Positions 1-6,141 of a stretch of DNA of 6,215 bases are shown here, piece by piece. The stretch is from Candidatus Desantisbacteria bacterium CG1_02_49_89 (GTDB lineage Bacteria > Desantisbacteria > UBA1551). A program made the position numbers and the translations under genes. Below the pieces are notes generated by a model. That model ran no database searches. It was not told where the DNA came from and saw nothing but the letters and a program-made list of their open reading frames with translations. The DNA lies in the NCBI GenBank assembly GCA_001871075.1, contig MNUP01000137.1, positions 1 through 6,215 on the forward strand, in the 5' to 3' direction. The first letter of the stretch is position 1. Each line of letters starts with the position of its first letter.

Positions 1-25
1 AAACGTTAAATTTAACTTCCTTAAA

Positions 26-55
26 CCACGGATTAACACGAATTCCCACAGATTT
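26..55 (+). repeat. Three tandem degenerate decamers upstream of gene 1
   Basis: Three 10-bp units occupy 26-35, 36-45 and 46-55, best read as variants of CACRGATTNN. Aligned to the reverse complement of 5020-5049, positions 27-56 match at 25 of 30 bases, with the last decamer (CACAGATTTT) identical. A second stretch, 28-45, matches the reverse complement of 5092-5113 at 17 of 18 bases if four extra bases are allowed there. The two gaps therefore carry one repeat family in opposite orientations. Function is unknown. It is not coding and no promoter can be read in it with confidence. Confidence 0.75.
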
Positions 56-62
56 TAACTCG

Positions 63-98
63 GACTCTTTGACTCTAAATCTGCAATCTACAATGTCT
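63..98 (+). repeat. Octamer and heptamer word array in the leader of gene 1
   Basis: Two 8-bp words (GACTCTTT at 63-70, GACTCTAA at 71-78) run into 7-bp words AATCTGC (78-84) and AATCTAC (85-91), with a weaker third at 92-98. This is the upstream member of a series of 7-bp word arrays found in every gap of the window. The open frame of gene 1 extends back through this array to a TTG at 69, but that extension translates repeat sequence and is not a credible N-terminus. Confidence 0.55.
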
Positions 99-113
99 GT
101 AAACGGGGGCGTC

Positions 114-3100
114 ATGAAGAAATTGGTATTATTTTCAGTATTGGTTTTTACTGTGGTCTGTGGACTGCCCGCCCCGATGTCCATCGGGGCGAGGTCTCGC
201 CCGCCAATATTCGTGGCGGGCGGATTGACTTCAGTTTGTTTTGCCGCAGACCAGGTGACAAACGGACTTGTGACAGTAGGCCCTGTTGTAAAAGACGGGA
301 AGACCCTGGGATTTTATCTTGAAAAGGCCGGAACAAAGATAAGCGAAGTGCTGTTCGGGTCAGTGGGCAACATAACCGCGGATTCCGTGAAACAGGACGG
401 GAACAAACTCGTGTTTACGGGTTTGAAGGCAAACCCCACTCCTGTGCTTGGCCCTGGTTCATACGTGAGCGTTGAACTGCTTACCAATGATGAATTCCCA
501 CGCGTCAGGTTCAGGCTGGAACTGGTAAAGTTTGAAAAAAGCCTTTGGGAAGGAGTTCTTGACAAGGTGCCTTTCCACTTTATGGTATGCAGCATGCCCG
601 GGTCTGAGATATTTCACCAGAGGGGATGGCCGCTGGGAACTCCTGTTGTTGAGCCCTACGTGATACTGACTGACCCCGGCTCAGGCAGGACTATCGGCAG
701 CAACTTTAACAGGAACTGGTCTTACGACCCGCCAATAGGCGCGTATCCTGTGCCGGTCGCGGGATTGTGGAACGTTAAGGAAAAGAAATACGTGGCTTAC
801 CTTTTCCAGGAAGCCCGCTCAACCGACAACACAGAGAAATCCATCTCGACCACTTACTGCTGGGAGTTCCAGACAGCAAAAGAGTTCTTCTGCCTTGCCT
901 CAAAATACGCCAACGGTTACATGGACCTGAACTACCCCAAAGACGGGGATGTTCTTGAAAGCCATTTCAGGCTGATCTTTAACCTTAACCTGCCTTCTGA
1001 GGATGACCCCAACGCTTTCGTGCTCAACTATATCCACACAACATACGCGGACCTCATACCCGGGGTCCCGGAAATAAACGACATGAATTGGCTTCCCGGC
1101 AATCTCAGGTTCAAGACGCCGGGAAGGCCTTCTTTAAGCGGGCTTTTTCACACGGTCGGGGAAAAAGACCCGTTTATGAAGCCGGGTACTATTTTTAGTG
1201 ACGGCGTAAGCTACATTGACCCTGGCATAGAATTCGCTTACGACACAGGGAAAAGCACAGCGACCCTTAACTCCTTCAAGAAAAAAATGGAATTCCTTAT
1301 GGAAAAAGCGAAAAAATGGAAGGTGGGCGAGGATGAATGCGTTTTCTGGCAGCTGCCCATAGAGGGAGAATGGTGGCCTAATTTCGGCAAGGGCGTGGAA
1401 ACCATGCACAACGTGTGGGGAGTGCAGGAAGCAAGGGCGTTCCTCGAGGTTTATAAATGCGAGAAAGACCCGAAATACCTGCCGTACGTTGACGGCACGA
1501 CCAGGTGGCTGAAACACATGCTCTACACCAGGAACTGCTATCCTGACGTTACCGCGGCAATGTTCGCGTGGTCAGGCGGGCCCATAGTTTCATACCTTCT
1601 GCGCTATTATTACGTTTTCAGGGACGCGCCTGACGTTGAGCACAAGGCTCTTGCAGATCTGGCTTATAAGCTTGCCCGCTCTTACGCGTACAGGTACCTT
1701 CCGATCTGGACCACTGACAACGATAAGGCGGATAACCTGGATTCCGCGTTTTTCTGCGAGCCCAATGCAGGCGTGCCGTGGCTGGGCGCCGCGTGTTCCA
1801 ACGAGGTCTGGATAAATGCGTACATGGCAGCGGTTGCCTATGTTGCCACAGGCGACCCGCTTTTCGGGTATTATTTGCGCGGCATGCTTGAAAGGTGGCA
1901 CGACCTGTACAAGGACCTGGCCAAGCCAAAACCCCAGGCATACGGTTCGGCTGACCTTACGGAAAGGTTCGGGCTGTATGACGGAGCTCCGCAGGTAAAA
2001 GGGACAAGAGCGAATTACGGCGGGCTCTGGGGCGGGTTTGAAGCGATCTGCTACCCGCTTGCGGGATCAAAAATGAGGGTGCTGTGCGGGGAAAAGGCAG
2101 CCATGGCGTTTGACCAGGGCGGAGTTGAGACGAATTTCAGGGATTACAGGTATTACGGCAGCGGCAATTTTTCTTTTACAGTGGCAAGCACGCTTTCAGA
2201 GCCCTGCGCTGTCTCGATAACGTTTCCCTATTTCAAGCTCTCGGGAAAACCGGTGTATGTTATAAACAAGGGGCAGAAAAAAGCCCTTGTTGAGGACACG
2301 GATTTTAAGGTATACAAATTTTCTCCGGACTCAATGTTTGTAGGGGGAGTTTCAAACGGGGACATTGTGGCTGTGGGAGACTGGAACCCGGATGTTAAGC
2401 CGCTCTCCTGTTCCGTGGGCAAGACGCACAAGGTGGAAAAGCAGATAACTATCGAAAGGGACGGGTATTCAGCGGCTAACATCGCGAAGTCCTGCAACAC
2501 GGGCATCAAGGAAGACTGGGGCGATCCAGGGACAATGGCAGGATACGTGCCCGGCATTACTTTCCTGTGGGGAGTGCCGTTTTACCTTGTGCCCGGCTCT
2601 GATAACGCGGGCAAGGTCGCTGTAAGGAATGCTGTCGCAAAAGTGGATATTTCCTGCCAGCGGCTCTTCTTCCTTGTTTCAAACCCCGGGCCTAAGGCTT
2701 TGCTTTCACTGACATTTGCTGACGGTTCCAAACAGGACCTATCGGTCAAGGATTCGATCTGCGCGATAACCGGCTGGCCCCCTTGTTTCAAGTGGCGCAT
2801 TGACCTGATAACGGTTGCGGCAAAAGGCAAAGCGCTCAAGGAGGTAAAGGCAACTGATGTCAGCCTTTTCTCGGTTACAGGCACCCAGAGATCCGACAAG
2901 GATATCGCGGAAGCCCTTTCGCTCATAGCCGCAGAGGCAAAAAAGCAGGACATCGAGGCTAAATTCGTGAAAAAACTTGAAGGTCTTGCAGGAGAGTTCA
3001 AAAGGCTTTCAAAGCGCATAGCGGTCATTCCCGTGCCCCAGTTCTCAATAGAGCAGGTGCCTGCCGGAGCGCTTATGCGCAAGGCAGGGGTGCTGGGCGA

Positions 3101-3767
3101 TGTGGTAGTGCTCACGCCTGAACAGCTTATCTCAAAAGCCTTTAACGGCCAGAGGTATCCTGTGGCTGTTTACCTTGGCGGGGAACAGTATTACCAGACA
3201 GTCAAGGATGACGGAGATGCGGACCAGGCTATCATCAACTACCTGAAAACCGGGGGCCTGCTTGTCGTGATACCCAGCCCCAGCCAGCCTTTCCCGTTCT
3301 ATTATAATGAAAAAGGAAAGCCTGTTGTGTCAGCCCCGAAGTTCGGCATGACGATATCCGGAAGCGGGGCTCTTGACAGGCAGGATACATTAAAATACAG
3401 CCGGGTAACAGGATGGGAAAAACCCCCTGTTTCAAATCTTACGTTCAGGGTTAACCCGAAGCAGGACATAATAAAAGGTCTGCTGCCAGAAACATTTGCC
3501 TGGATGGAAGATGGGGACCAGAGATGGAGGCCTATGATAGGCGCGGTGCCTGCGCCCGGCGTTTACACGCCTGTGGTAAGCCTTTACGATGCCGATAACA
3601 ACTGCTACGGTGAAGGGATAGCTTATCTGGAATATAAGTCTGACCCGGTTGCAGGCGGAAAGATCATTTACGCCTGGCCCAGCCTTGCGAACCACGAAAA
3701 ATATTCCGGCACAATAATCCCGGCGCTTCTTGAATACGCGCTTAAGAGCATTAAGCTGGGCAACTGA
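114..3767 (+). CDS. Large exported multidomain protein, putative polysaccharide-acting, with GATase-like C-terminal domain
   Basis: This gene encodes 1217 residues from the ATG at 114. That start gives a classic signal peptide (MKK, then a hydrophobic core at residues 4-18) and has a weak G-run (105-109) upstream. Likely signal peptidase I cleavage is after VCFA (residue 44) or the next Ala. Residues 19-37 come from an in-frame palindromic insertion. After the signal, residues about 46-310 are beta-rich. Residues about 380-610 are helical and rich in Trp and Tyr, with acidic clusters such as EGEWW (417-421) and TTDNDKADN (533-541), resembling an alpha/alpha toroid of carbohydrate-active proteins. 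Residues 680-925 are again beta-rich. After a charged helical linker (926-968), residues 968-1217 look like a class I glutamine-amidotransferase-type Rossmann domain: AVIPVP, YLGGEQYY (1020-1027), an INYLKTGGLLVVI strand-turn (1041-1053) and a closing YAWPSLANHEKYSG segment. No nucleophile-elbow Cys is visible, so it is probably non-catalytic. I recognise no named family for the whole protein. The role in polysaccharide handling is inferred from export, fold and the GH172-like neighbour. Tandem stops (TGA TAA) end it. Confidence 0.85.
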   Translation: MKKLVLFSVLVFTVVCGLPAPMSIGARSRPPIFVAGGLTSVCFAADQVTNGLVTVGPVVKDGKTLGFYLEKAGTKISEVLFGSVGNITADSVKQDGNKLVFTGLKANPTPVLGPGSYVSVELLTNDEFPRVRFRLELVKFEKSLWEGVLDKVPFHFMVCSMPGSEIFHQRGWPLGTPVVEPYVILTDPGSGRTIGSNFNRNWSYDPPIGAYPVPVAGLWNVKEKKYVAYLFQEARSTDNTEKSISTTYCWEFQTAKEFFCLASKYANGYMDLNYPKDGDVLESHFRLIFNLNLPSEDDPNAFVLNYIHTTYADLIPGVPEINDMNWLPGNLRFKTPGRPSLSGLFHTVGEKDPFMKPGTIFSDGVSYIDPGIEFAYDTGKSTATLNSFKKKMEFLMEKAKKWKVGEDECVFWQLPIEGEWWPNFGKGVETMHNVWGVQEARAFLEVYKCEKDPKYLPYVDGTTRWLKHMLYTRNCYPDVTAAMFAWSGGPIVSYLLRYYYVFRDAPDVEHKALADLAYKLARSYAYRYLPIWTTDNDKADNLDSAFFCEPNAGVPWLGAACSNEVWINAYMAAVAYVATGDPLFGYYLRGMLERWHDLYKDLAKPKPQAYGSADLTERFGLYDGAPQVKGTRANYGGLWGGFEAICYPLAGSKMRVLCGEKAAMAFDQGGVETNFRDYRYYGSGNFSFTVASTLSEPCAVSITFPYFKLSGKPVYVINKGQKKALVEDTDFKVYKFSPDSMFVGGVSNGDIVAVGDWNPDVKPLSCSVGKTHKVEKQITIERDGYSAANIAKSCNTGIKEDWGDPGTMAGYVPGITFLWGVPFYLVPGSDNAGKVAVRNAVAKVDISCQRLFFLVSNPGPKALLSLTFADGSKQDLSVKDSICAITGWPPCFKWRIDLITVAAKGKALKEVKATDVSLFSVTGTQRSDKDIAEALSLIAAEAKKQDIEAKFVKKLEGLAGEFKRLSKRIAVIPVPQFSIEQVPAGALMRKAGVLGDVVVLTPEQLISKAFNGQRYPVAVYLGGEQYYQTVKDDGDADQAIINYLKTGGLLVVIPSPSQPFPFYYNEKGKPVVSAPKFGMTISGSGALDRQDTLKYSRVTGWEKPPVSNLTFRVNPKQDIIKGLLPETFAWMEDGDQRWRPMIGAVPAPGVYTPVVSLYDADNNCYGEGIAYLEYKSDPVAGGKIIYAWPSLANHEKYSGTIIPALLEYALKSIKLGN
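167..223 (+). repeat. 57-bp GC-rich palindromic element inserted in frame in the signal-peptide region
   Basis: Three overlapping palindromes make up the element. CGCCCCGATG (170-179) pairs perfectly with 182-191. GGGCGAG (187-193) pairs with 196-202. CGCCCGCCA (198-206) pairs perfectly with 214-222 around a 7-nt loop. The left end GCCCGCC (167-173) can also pair with 215-221, closing the unit. At 57 bp it adds exactly 19 codons (PAPMSIGARSRPPIFVAGG, residues 19-37), keeping the frame open. Removing it joins a hydrophobic core directly to LTSVCFA-ADQ, a normal-length signal peptide. It resembles in kind the palindromic elements known to insert in frame in bacterial genes (for example Rickettsia palindromic elements). 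It encodes no protein of its own and clear target duplications are not visible. Confidence 0.75.
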
Positions 3768-3774
3768 TAAATAA

Positions 3775-3809
3775 CGTTCATCGTGCGTCGTTCTTCGTTC
3801 ATCGTTTGA
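3775..3809 (+). repeat. Five-unit degenerate heptamer array (CGTTCAT type)
   Basis: Five consecutive 7-bp words begin 7 nt after the TGA of gene 1, at 3775, 3782, 3789, 3796 and 3803. The first and fourth are both CGTTCAT; the others differ at one to three positions and all begin with CGT. Non-coding; function unknown. The 10-mer TCATCGTGCG in it (3778-3787) recurs at 6157-6166 beyond gene 3. Confidence 0.75.
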
Positions 3810-3826
3810 ACATATGGCTGTTTCTG

Positions 3827-3863
3827 CGATGCACGACCCGAAAGGGCGAGGTACGATGCACGA
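3827..3863 (+). repeat. 10-bp direct repeats flanking a small hairpin that resembles part of the signal-peptide element
   Basis: CGATGCACGA occurs perfectly at 3827-3836 and 3854-3863. Between the copies are 17 bases containing CCC-GAAA-GGG (3837-3846), a short stem with a GNRA-type loop, followed by CGAGGTA. The 9-mer GGGCGAGGT (3844-3852) also occurs at 187-195 in the palindromic element of gene 1, where it likewise follows a CCCG...CGGG hairpin. A miniature or decayed copy of that element flanked by a duplicated target is one reading. Chance interruption of a heptamer array (CGATGCA words at 3827 and 3854) is another. Confidence 0.5.
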
Positions 3864-3868
3864 ATAAT

Positions 3869-3874
3869 GGGAGG
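3869..3874 (+). promoter_or_regulatory. Ribosome binding site of the GH172-like gene
   Basis: GGGAGG is a strong Shine-Dalgarno match placed 5 nt before the ATG at 3880, which decides that start. An ATG at 3876 in another frame is too close to the site, and an in-frame ATG at 3889 is 14 nt away. The site begins 5 nt after a 10-bp repeat (3854-3863) able to pair with 3781-3790. Confidence 0.75.
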
Positions 3875-3879
3875 CATGT

Positions 3880-4941
3880 ATGGATGACATGGATAAATTA
3901 AGCTTCATAAGCGGGCTGCCGATGATGTCAAACGCGAAAACAAGGTCGATCTCAGCTGAGAACCCCGACGGAAAGCCCGGAAGCGGGGCCCAGGCAGAGC
4001 CGAATATGAACGGCGCTGAAGCGATGCTGGGGAAGGGATGGAAGGTGCGGCCGTGCATAAGCCTTTTGAAGGGAATGACCACGACCCTCGCGGACATAGA
4101 AGGGCCCGGGATTATCCAGCACATATGGATCACGGTCTCAGAGCCCGCTTACAGGGACTGCGTCCTGCGTTTTTACTGGGACGGAGAAAAAGAGCCTTCG
4201 GTTGAAGTCCCGCTCGGGGATTTCTTCTGCAACGGCCACGCCCTGCGCTGTAAAATTAATTCGCTTATGGTGTGCGTCAACCCCTCAGGCGGGTTCAATT
4301 CATACTGGCCTATGCCTTTCAGGAAACACTGCAAAATAACCATTGAGAACCAGCGCTGGGAGGACATCCACGGGTTTTTCTACCAGGTGAATTTTTGCCT
4401 TGCTGATAAGATACCTGACGACGCGGCTTATTTCCACGCCCAGTGGAGGAGATGCGCCCGGCTTGATATGAAGAACCCTGACCACGTGATACTCGAGGGA
4501 ATAAAAGGCAGAGGCCATTATGTCGGGACTTTCCTGGCGTGGACCCAGCTGACAAACGGGTGGTGGGGAGAAGGAGAAATAAAGTTTTTCATTGACGATG
4601 ACAAAGAATATCCCACGATATGCGGCACAGGCACGGAAGATTATTTCTGCGGCGCCTGGGGTTTCGGCGGGGAAACCTATTCAACGCCTTTCCTGGGATA
4701 TCCGCTTTTCCGCAAAGAACCGGGCGAGGTCCCAAAACACGGGCTTTACAGGTGGCACGTGCTTGACCCGATAAGGTTTGAGAAGAAACTGAAAGTGACT
4801 ATACAGGCGCTCGGATGGTGGCTTAACGGCAAGTTCAAGCCGCTTGACGACGACATTGCGTCAGTCGGCTACTGGTACCAGGCAGAGCCGCACGCCCAGT
4901 TCCCGATACTTCCGGATGTGCCCGGACGCTGCCCAAGATAA
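3880..4941 (+). CDS. DUF2961 / GH172-family glycoside hydrolase
   Basis: This 353-residue protein has no signal peptide, so it is probably cytoplasmic. Family-type blocks appear in order: TRSISAENPDG (21-31), GPGIIQHIW (75-83), FYWDGEKEPSVEVPLGDFF (98-116), NPSGGFNSYWPMPF (134-147), GEGEIKFFIDDD (230-241), CGTGTEDYF (248-256) and ASVGYWYQ (327-334). DUF2961 was renamed glycoside hydrolase family 172 after characterisation of difructose dianhydride I synthase/hydrolase. Other members act on alpha-D-arabinofuranosides in D-arabinan. The family uses two catalytic glutamates. By their spacing E253 in GTEDYF and E231 or E233 in GEGE are the best candidates here, which is inference. The length covers the family core (a tandem jelly roll) with no extra domain. 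The actual substrate cannot be read from sequence; a furanoside is the family-based expectation. It lies 112 bp after the exported protein and 196 bp before the oxidoreductase, consistent with a carbohydrate-use locus. Confidence 0.9.
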   Translation: MDDMDKLSFISGLPMMSNAKTRSISAENPDGKPGSGAQAEPNMNGAEAMLGKGWKVRPCISLLKGMTTTLADIEGPGIIQHIWITVSEPAYRDCVLRFYWDGEKEPSVEVPLGDFFCNGHALRCKINSLMVCVNPSGGFNSYWPMPFRKHCKITIENQRWEDIHGFFYQVNFCLADKIPDDAAYFHAQWRRCARLDMKNPDHVILEGIKGRGHYVGTFLAWTQLTNGWWGEGEIKFFIDDDKEYPTICGTGTEDYFCGAWGFGGETYSTPFLGYPLFRKEPGEVPKHGLYRWHVLDPIRFEKKLKVTIQALGWWLNGKFKPLDDDIASVGYWYQAEPHAQFPILPDVPGRCPR

Positions 4942-4945
4942 AACA

Positions 4946-5024
4946 GTTAAAAGTTGAAAGTTGAACGTTGAAAGTTGAAAACGCTGAAGGCTGAATGCTG
5001 GATGCTAAATGTAAAATATAAAAT
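4946..5024 (+). repeat. Eleven-unit drifting heptamer array
   Basis: The array begins 4 nt after the stop of the GH172-like gene. Five words of GTTGAAA type start at 4946, 4953, 4960, 4967 and 4974. After a 2-nt slip, six more start at 4983, 4990, 4997, 5004, 5011 and 5018. They change gradually from GCTGAAG through GCTGGAT and GCTAAAT to GTAAAAT and ATAAAAT. Neighbouring units mostly differ at one or two positions while the ends of the array share little. Non-coding. Confidence 0.8.
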
Positions 5025-5122
5025 CTGTGACAATCTGTGTTAATCTGTGTCTAATTTTATTTCGTGATTTCGTGGAAATCTTAATCCGTATGAATTCGCG
5101 TTATCTAATCCGTTTGCATCCG
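5020..5122 (-). repeat. Degenerate decamer/octamer array, inverse of the leader repeat
   Basis: Read on the minus strand, 5049-5020 gives three tandem decamers of CACAGATTNN type that match 27-56 at 25 of 30 bases. Next come two perfect tandem octamers (ATTTCGTG at 5059-5066 and 5067-5074 on the plus strand), then TAATCCGT at 5082-5089 and 5106-5113. The reverse complement of 5092-5113 matches 28-45 at 17 of 18 bases with a 4-base insertion. The stretch therefore belongs to the same family as the gene 1 leader, in the opposite orientation. An open frame from 5027 runs through it into gene 3 but only translates repeat words. Confidence 0.7.
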
Positions 5123-5123
5123 C

Positions 5124-5131
5124 AAAAGGAG
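5124..5131 (+). promoter_or_regulatory. Ribosome binding site of the oxidoreductase gene
   Basis: AAAAGGAG lies 6 nt upstream of the ATG at 5138. It sits immediately after the repeat-filled gap and fixes the start at 5138 rather than any upstream in-frame codon. Confidence 0.8.
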
Positions 5132-5137
5132 TGGTAT

Positions 5138-6112
5138 ATGCTGAAAGTGGCTATGCTGAGTTTCTGGCACGTGCACGCTGAAGGCTACGCCAAGCAGTTA
5201 AGGGAAAGGAACGACAACAAGATCACCTGCATGTGGGACGAGATACCGCAGCGCGGCAAGGACTGGGCGGGAAAACTCGGTATTGATCTTGAGCCTGACC
5301 TGAGCAAGCTGCTGAAAAGGGATGACGTTGACGCGGTTGTAATAAATTCGCCTACAAACCTGCACGCGAAAATTATGATTGCCGCAGCGAAAGCCGGGAA
5401 GCACATTTTCACGGAAAAAGTAATGGCGCTTACCGTCAGGGAGTGCAAAGAGATCTCGGAAGCGGTCAAAAAAGCAGGCGTGAAATTCTGCGTTTCATTC
5501 CCCCAGCTTACAGTGCCTTACGTGCGGTTCGCGAAAAAGGCGATAGACGAAAAGATCATAGGTGACGTGACGCTTGCCAGGTTCAGGGCAGCGCACGCCG
5601 GAGCGTCCGCAGGATGGCTTCCGCCTCATTTCTTTGACCCTGTGCAGACAGGCGGAGGGGCGATGATGGACCTTGGCGCGCACCCGATGTATACGCTCAG
5701 GTACCTGCTGGGAAAGCCCAAAAGCATTAATTCCATATTCACTGTCCTGACAGGAAAGCAGGTTGAGGACAATTCCGTGTGCGCCATTGAATTTGAGAAC
5801 AAGGCGATAGGCGTATCGGAAGCGTCATTCGTGTCAGGCGGGGGAATGATAGGCCTTGAAGTTTACGGCACAAAAGGCTGCCTGATAGTTGAATCATCCG
5901 CTTCAGGCCCTGTCATCAAAATGGTCCCTGCTGAGCTTGAAAAACAGATCTCCCTGCCCCCTGCCCTGCCAAGGCCGATCGATATCTGGGTGGACGGGAT
6001 TCTAAAGGGAACCGAAATTCCGTTCGGCACAGAACAGGGCACCCAGCTAACCGAACTTATGGAAGCCGCTTATAAATCGTTCCGCGAAAAGCGCCAGGTC
6101 TCCATTAAATAA
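5138..6112 (+). CDS. Gfo/Idh/MocA-family NAD(P)-dependent oxidoreductase
   Basis: This 324-residue cytoplasmic protein has a usual length for the family. The N-terminal Rossmann half (1-120) opens with LKVAMLSFWHVHA (2-14) and continues with DDVDAVVINSPTNLHAKI (62-79) and KHIFTEKVMAL (88-98). The C-terminal half carries GGGAMMDLGAHP (172-183), the family's Asp/His substrate-site motif, with D178 and H182. Family members oxidise, reduce or epimerise sugars, inositols and related polyols with NAD(P). Two departures are visible. The glycine-rich GxGxxG dinucleotide loop is replaced by SFWHVHA, and the EKP signature reads E93-K94-V95. K94, the usual catalytic lysine, is kept. This fits a divergent subfamily rather than a broken gene, because the rest is well preserved and the frame is open. 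The substrate is unknown; a sugar released by the upstream hydrolases is a reasonable inference. Confidence 0.93.
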   Translation: MLKVAMLSFWHVHAEGYAKQLRERNDNKITCMWDEIPQRGKDWAGKLGIDLEPDLSKLLKRDDVDAVVINSPTNLHAKIMIAAAKAGKHIFTEKVMALTVRECKEISEAVKKAGVKFCVSFPQLTVPYVRFAKKAIDEKIIGDVTLARFRAAHAGASAGWLPPHFFDPVQTGGGAMMDLGAHPMYTLRYLLGKPKSINSIFTVLTGKQVEDNSVCAIEFENKAIGVSEASFVSGGGMIGLEVYGTKGCLIVESSASGPVIKMVPAELEKQISLPPALPRPIDIWVDGILKGTEIPFGTEQGTQLTELMEAAYKSFREKRQVSIK

Positions 6113-6113
6113 C

Positions 6114-6141
6114 GCACATAGCACATGGCATATTGCATATG
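6114..6141 (+). repeat. Four-unit degenerate heptamer array (GCACATA/GCATATG type)
   Basis: Four 7-bp words start at 6114, 6121, 6128 and 6135, the first only 1 nt after the TAA of gene 3. The first two share GCACAT and the last two share GCATAT. CATATGGC at 6136-6143 also occurs at 3811-3818. Non-coding; function unknown. Confidence 0.7.

Noticed and set aside
69-113. N-terminal extension of the exported protein from TTG 69 or ATG 93
   Set aside because: It would place 7-15 polar residues encoded by repeat words before a canonical MKK signal peptide. ATG 114 is the better start.
129-164. Lipoprotein signal (lipobox) in the exported protein
   Set aside because: The cysteines at residues 16 and 42 are preceded by Val, not by the small residue a lipobox requires.
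3962-3993. GC-rich palindrome-like stretch near the start of the GH172-like gene
   Set aside because: It encodes the ENPDGKPGSG block that fits the family, pairing is imperfect, and it does not share the words of the element at 167-223.
3432-4133. A 233-codon open frame on the minus strand spanning the end of gene 1 and the start of gene 2
   Set aside because: It overlaps two well-supported genes and the repeat-filled gap, its product shows no recognisable domain, and no ribosome binding site is evident. It is a shadow of the plus-strand codon pattern.
4975-5022. Sigma-70-type promoter using TTGAAA and TATAAA/TAAAAT
   Set aside because: Spacing between the boxes is over 30 bp and the boxes are simply members of the heptamer array.
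4946-5122. CRISPR-like array
   Set aside because: Units are 7-10 bp, adjacent and degenerate, with no spacers and no cas genes nearby.
5027-5137. 37-codon N-terminal extension of the oxidoreductase
   Set aside because: It translates decamer repeats, whereas ATG 5138 has a strong ribosome binding site at 6 nt and starts directly at the first Rossmann strand.
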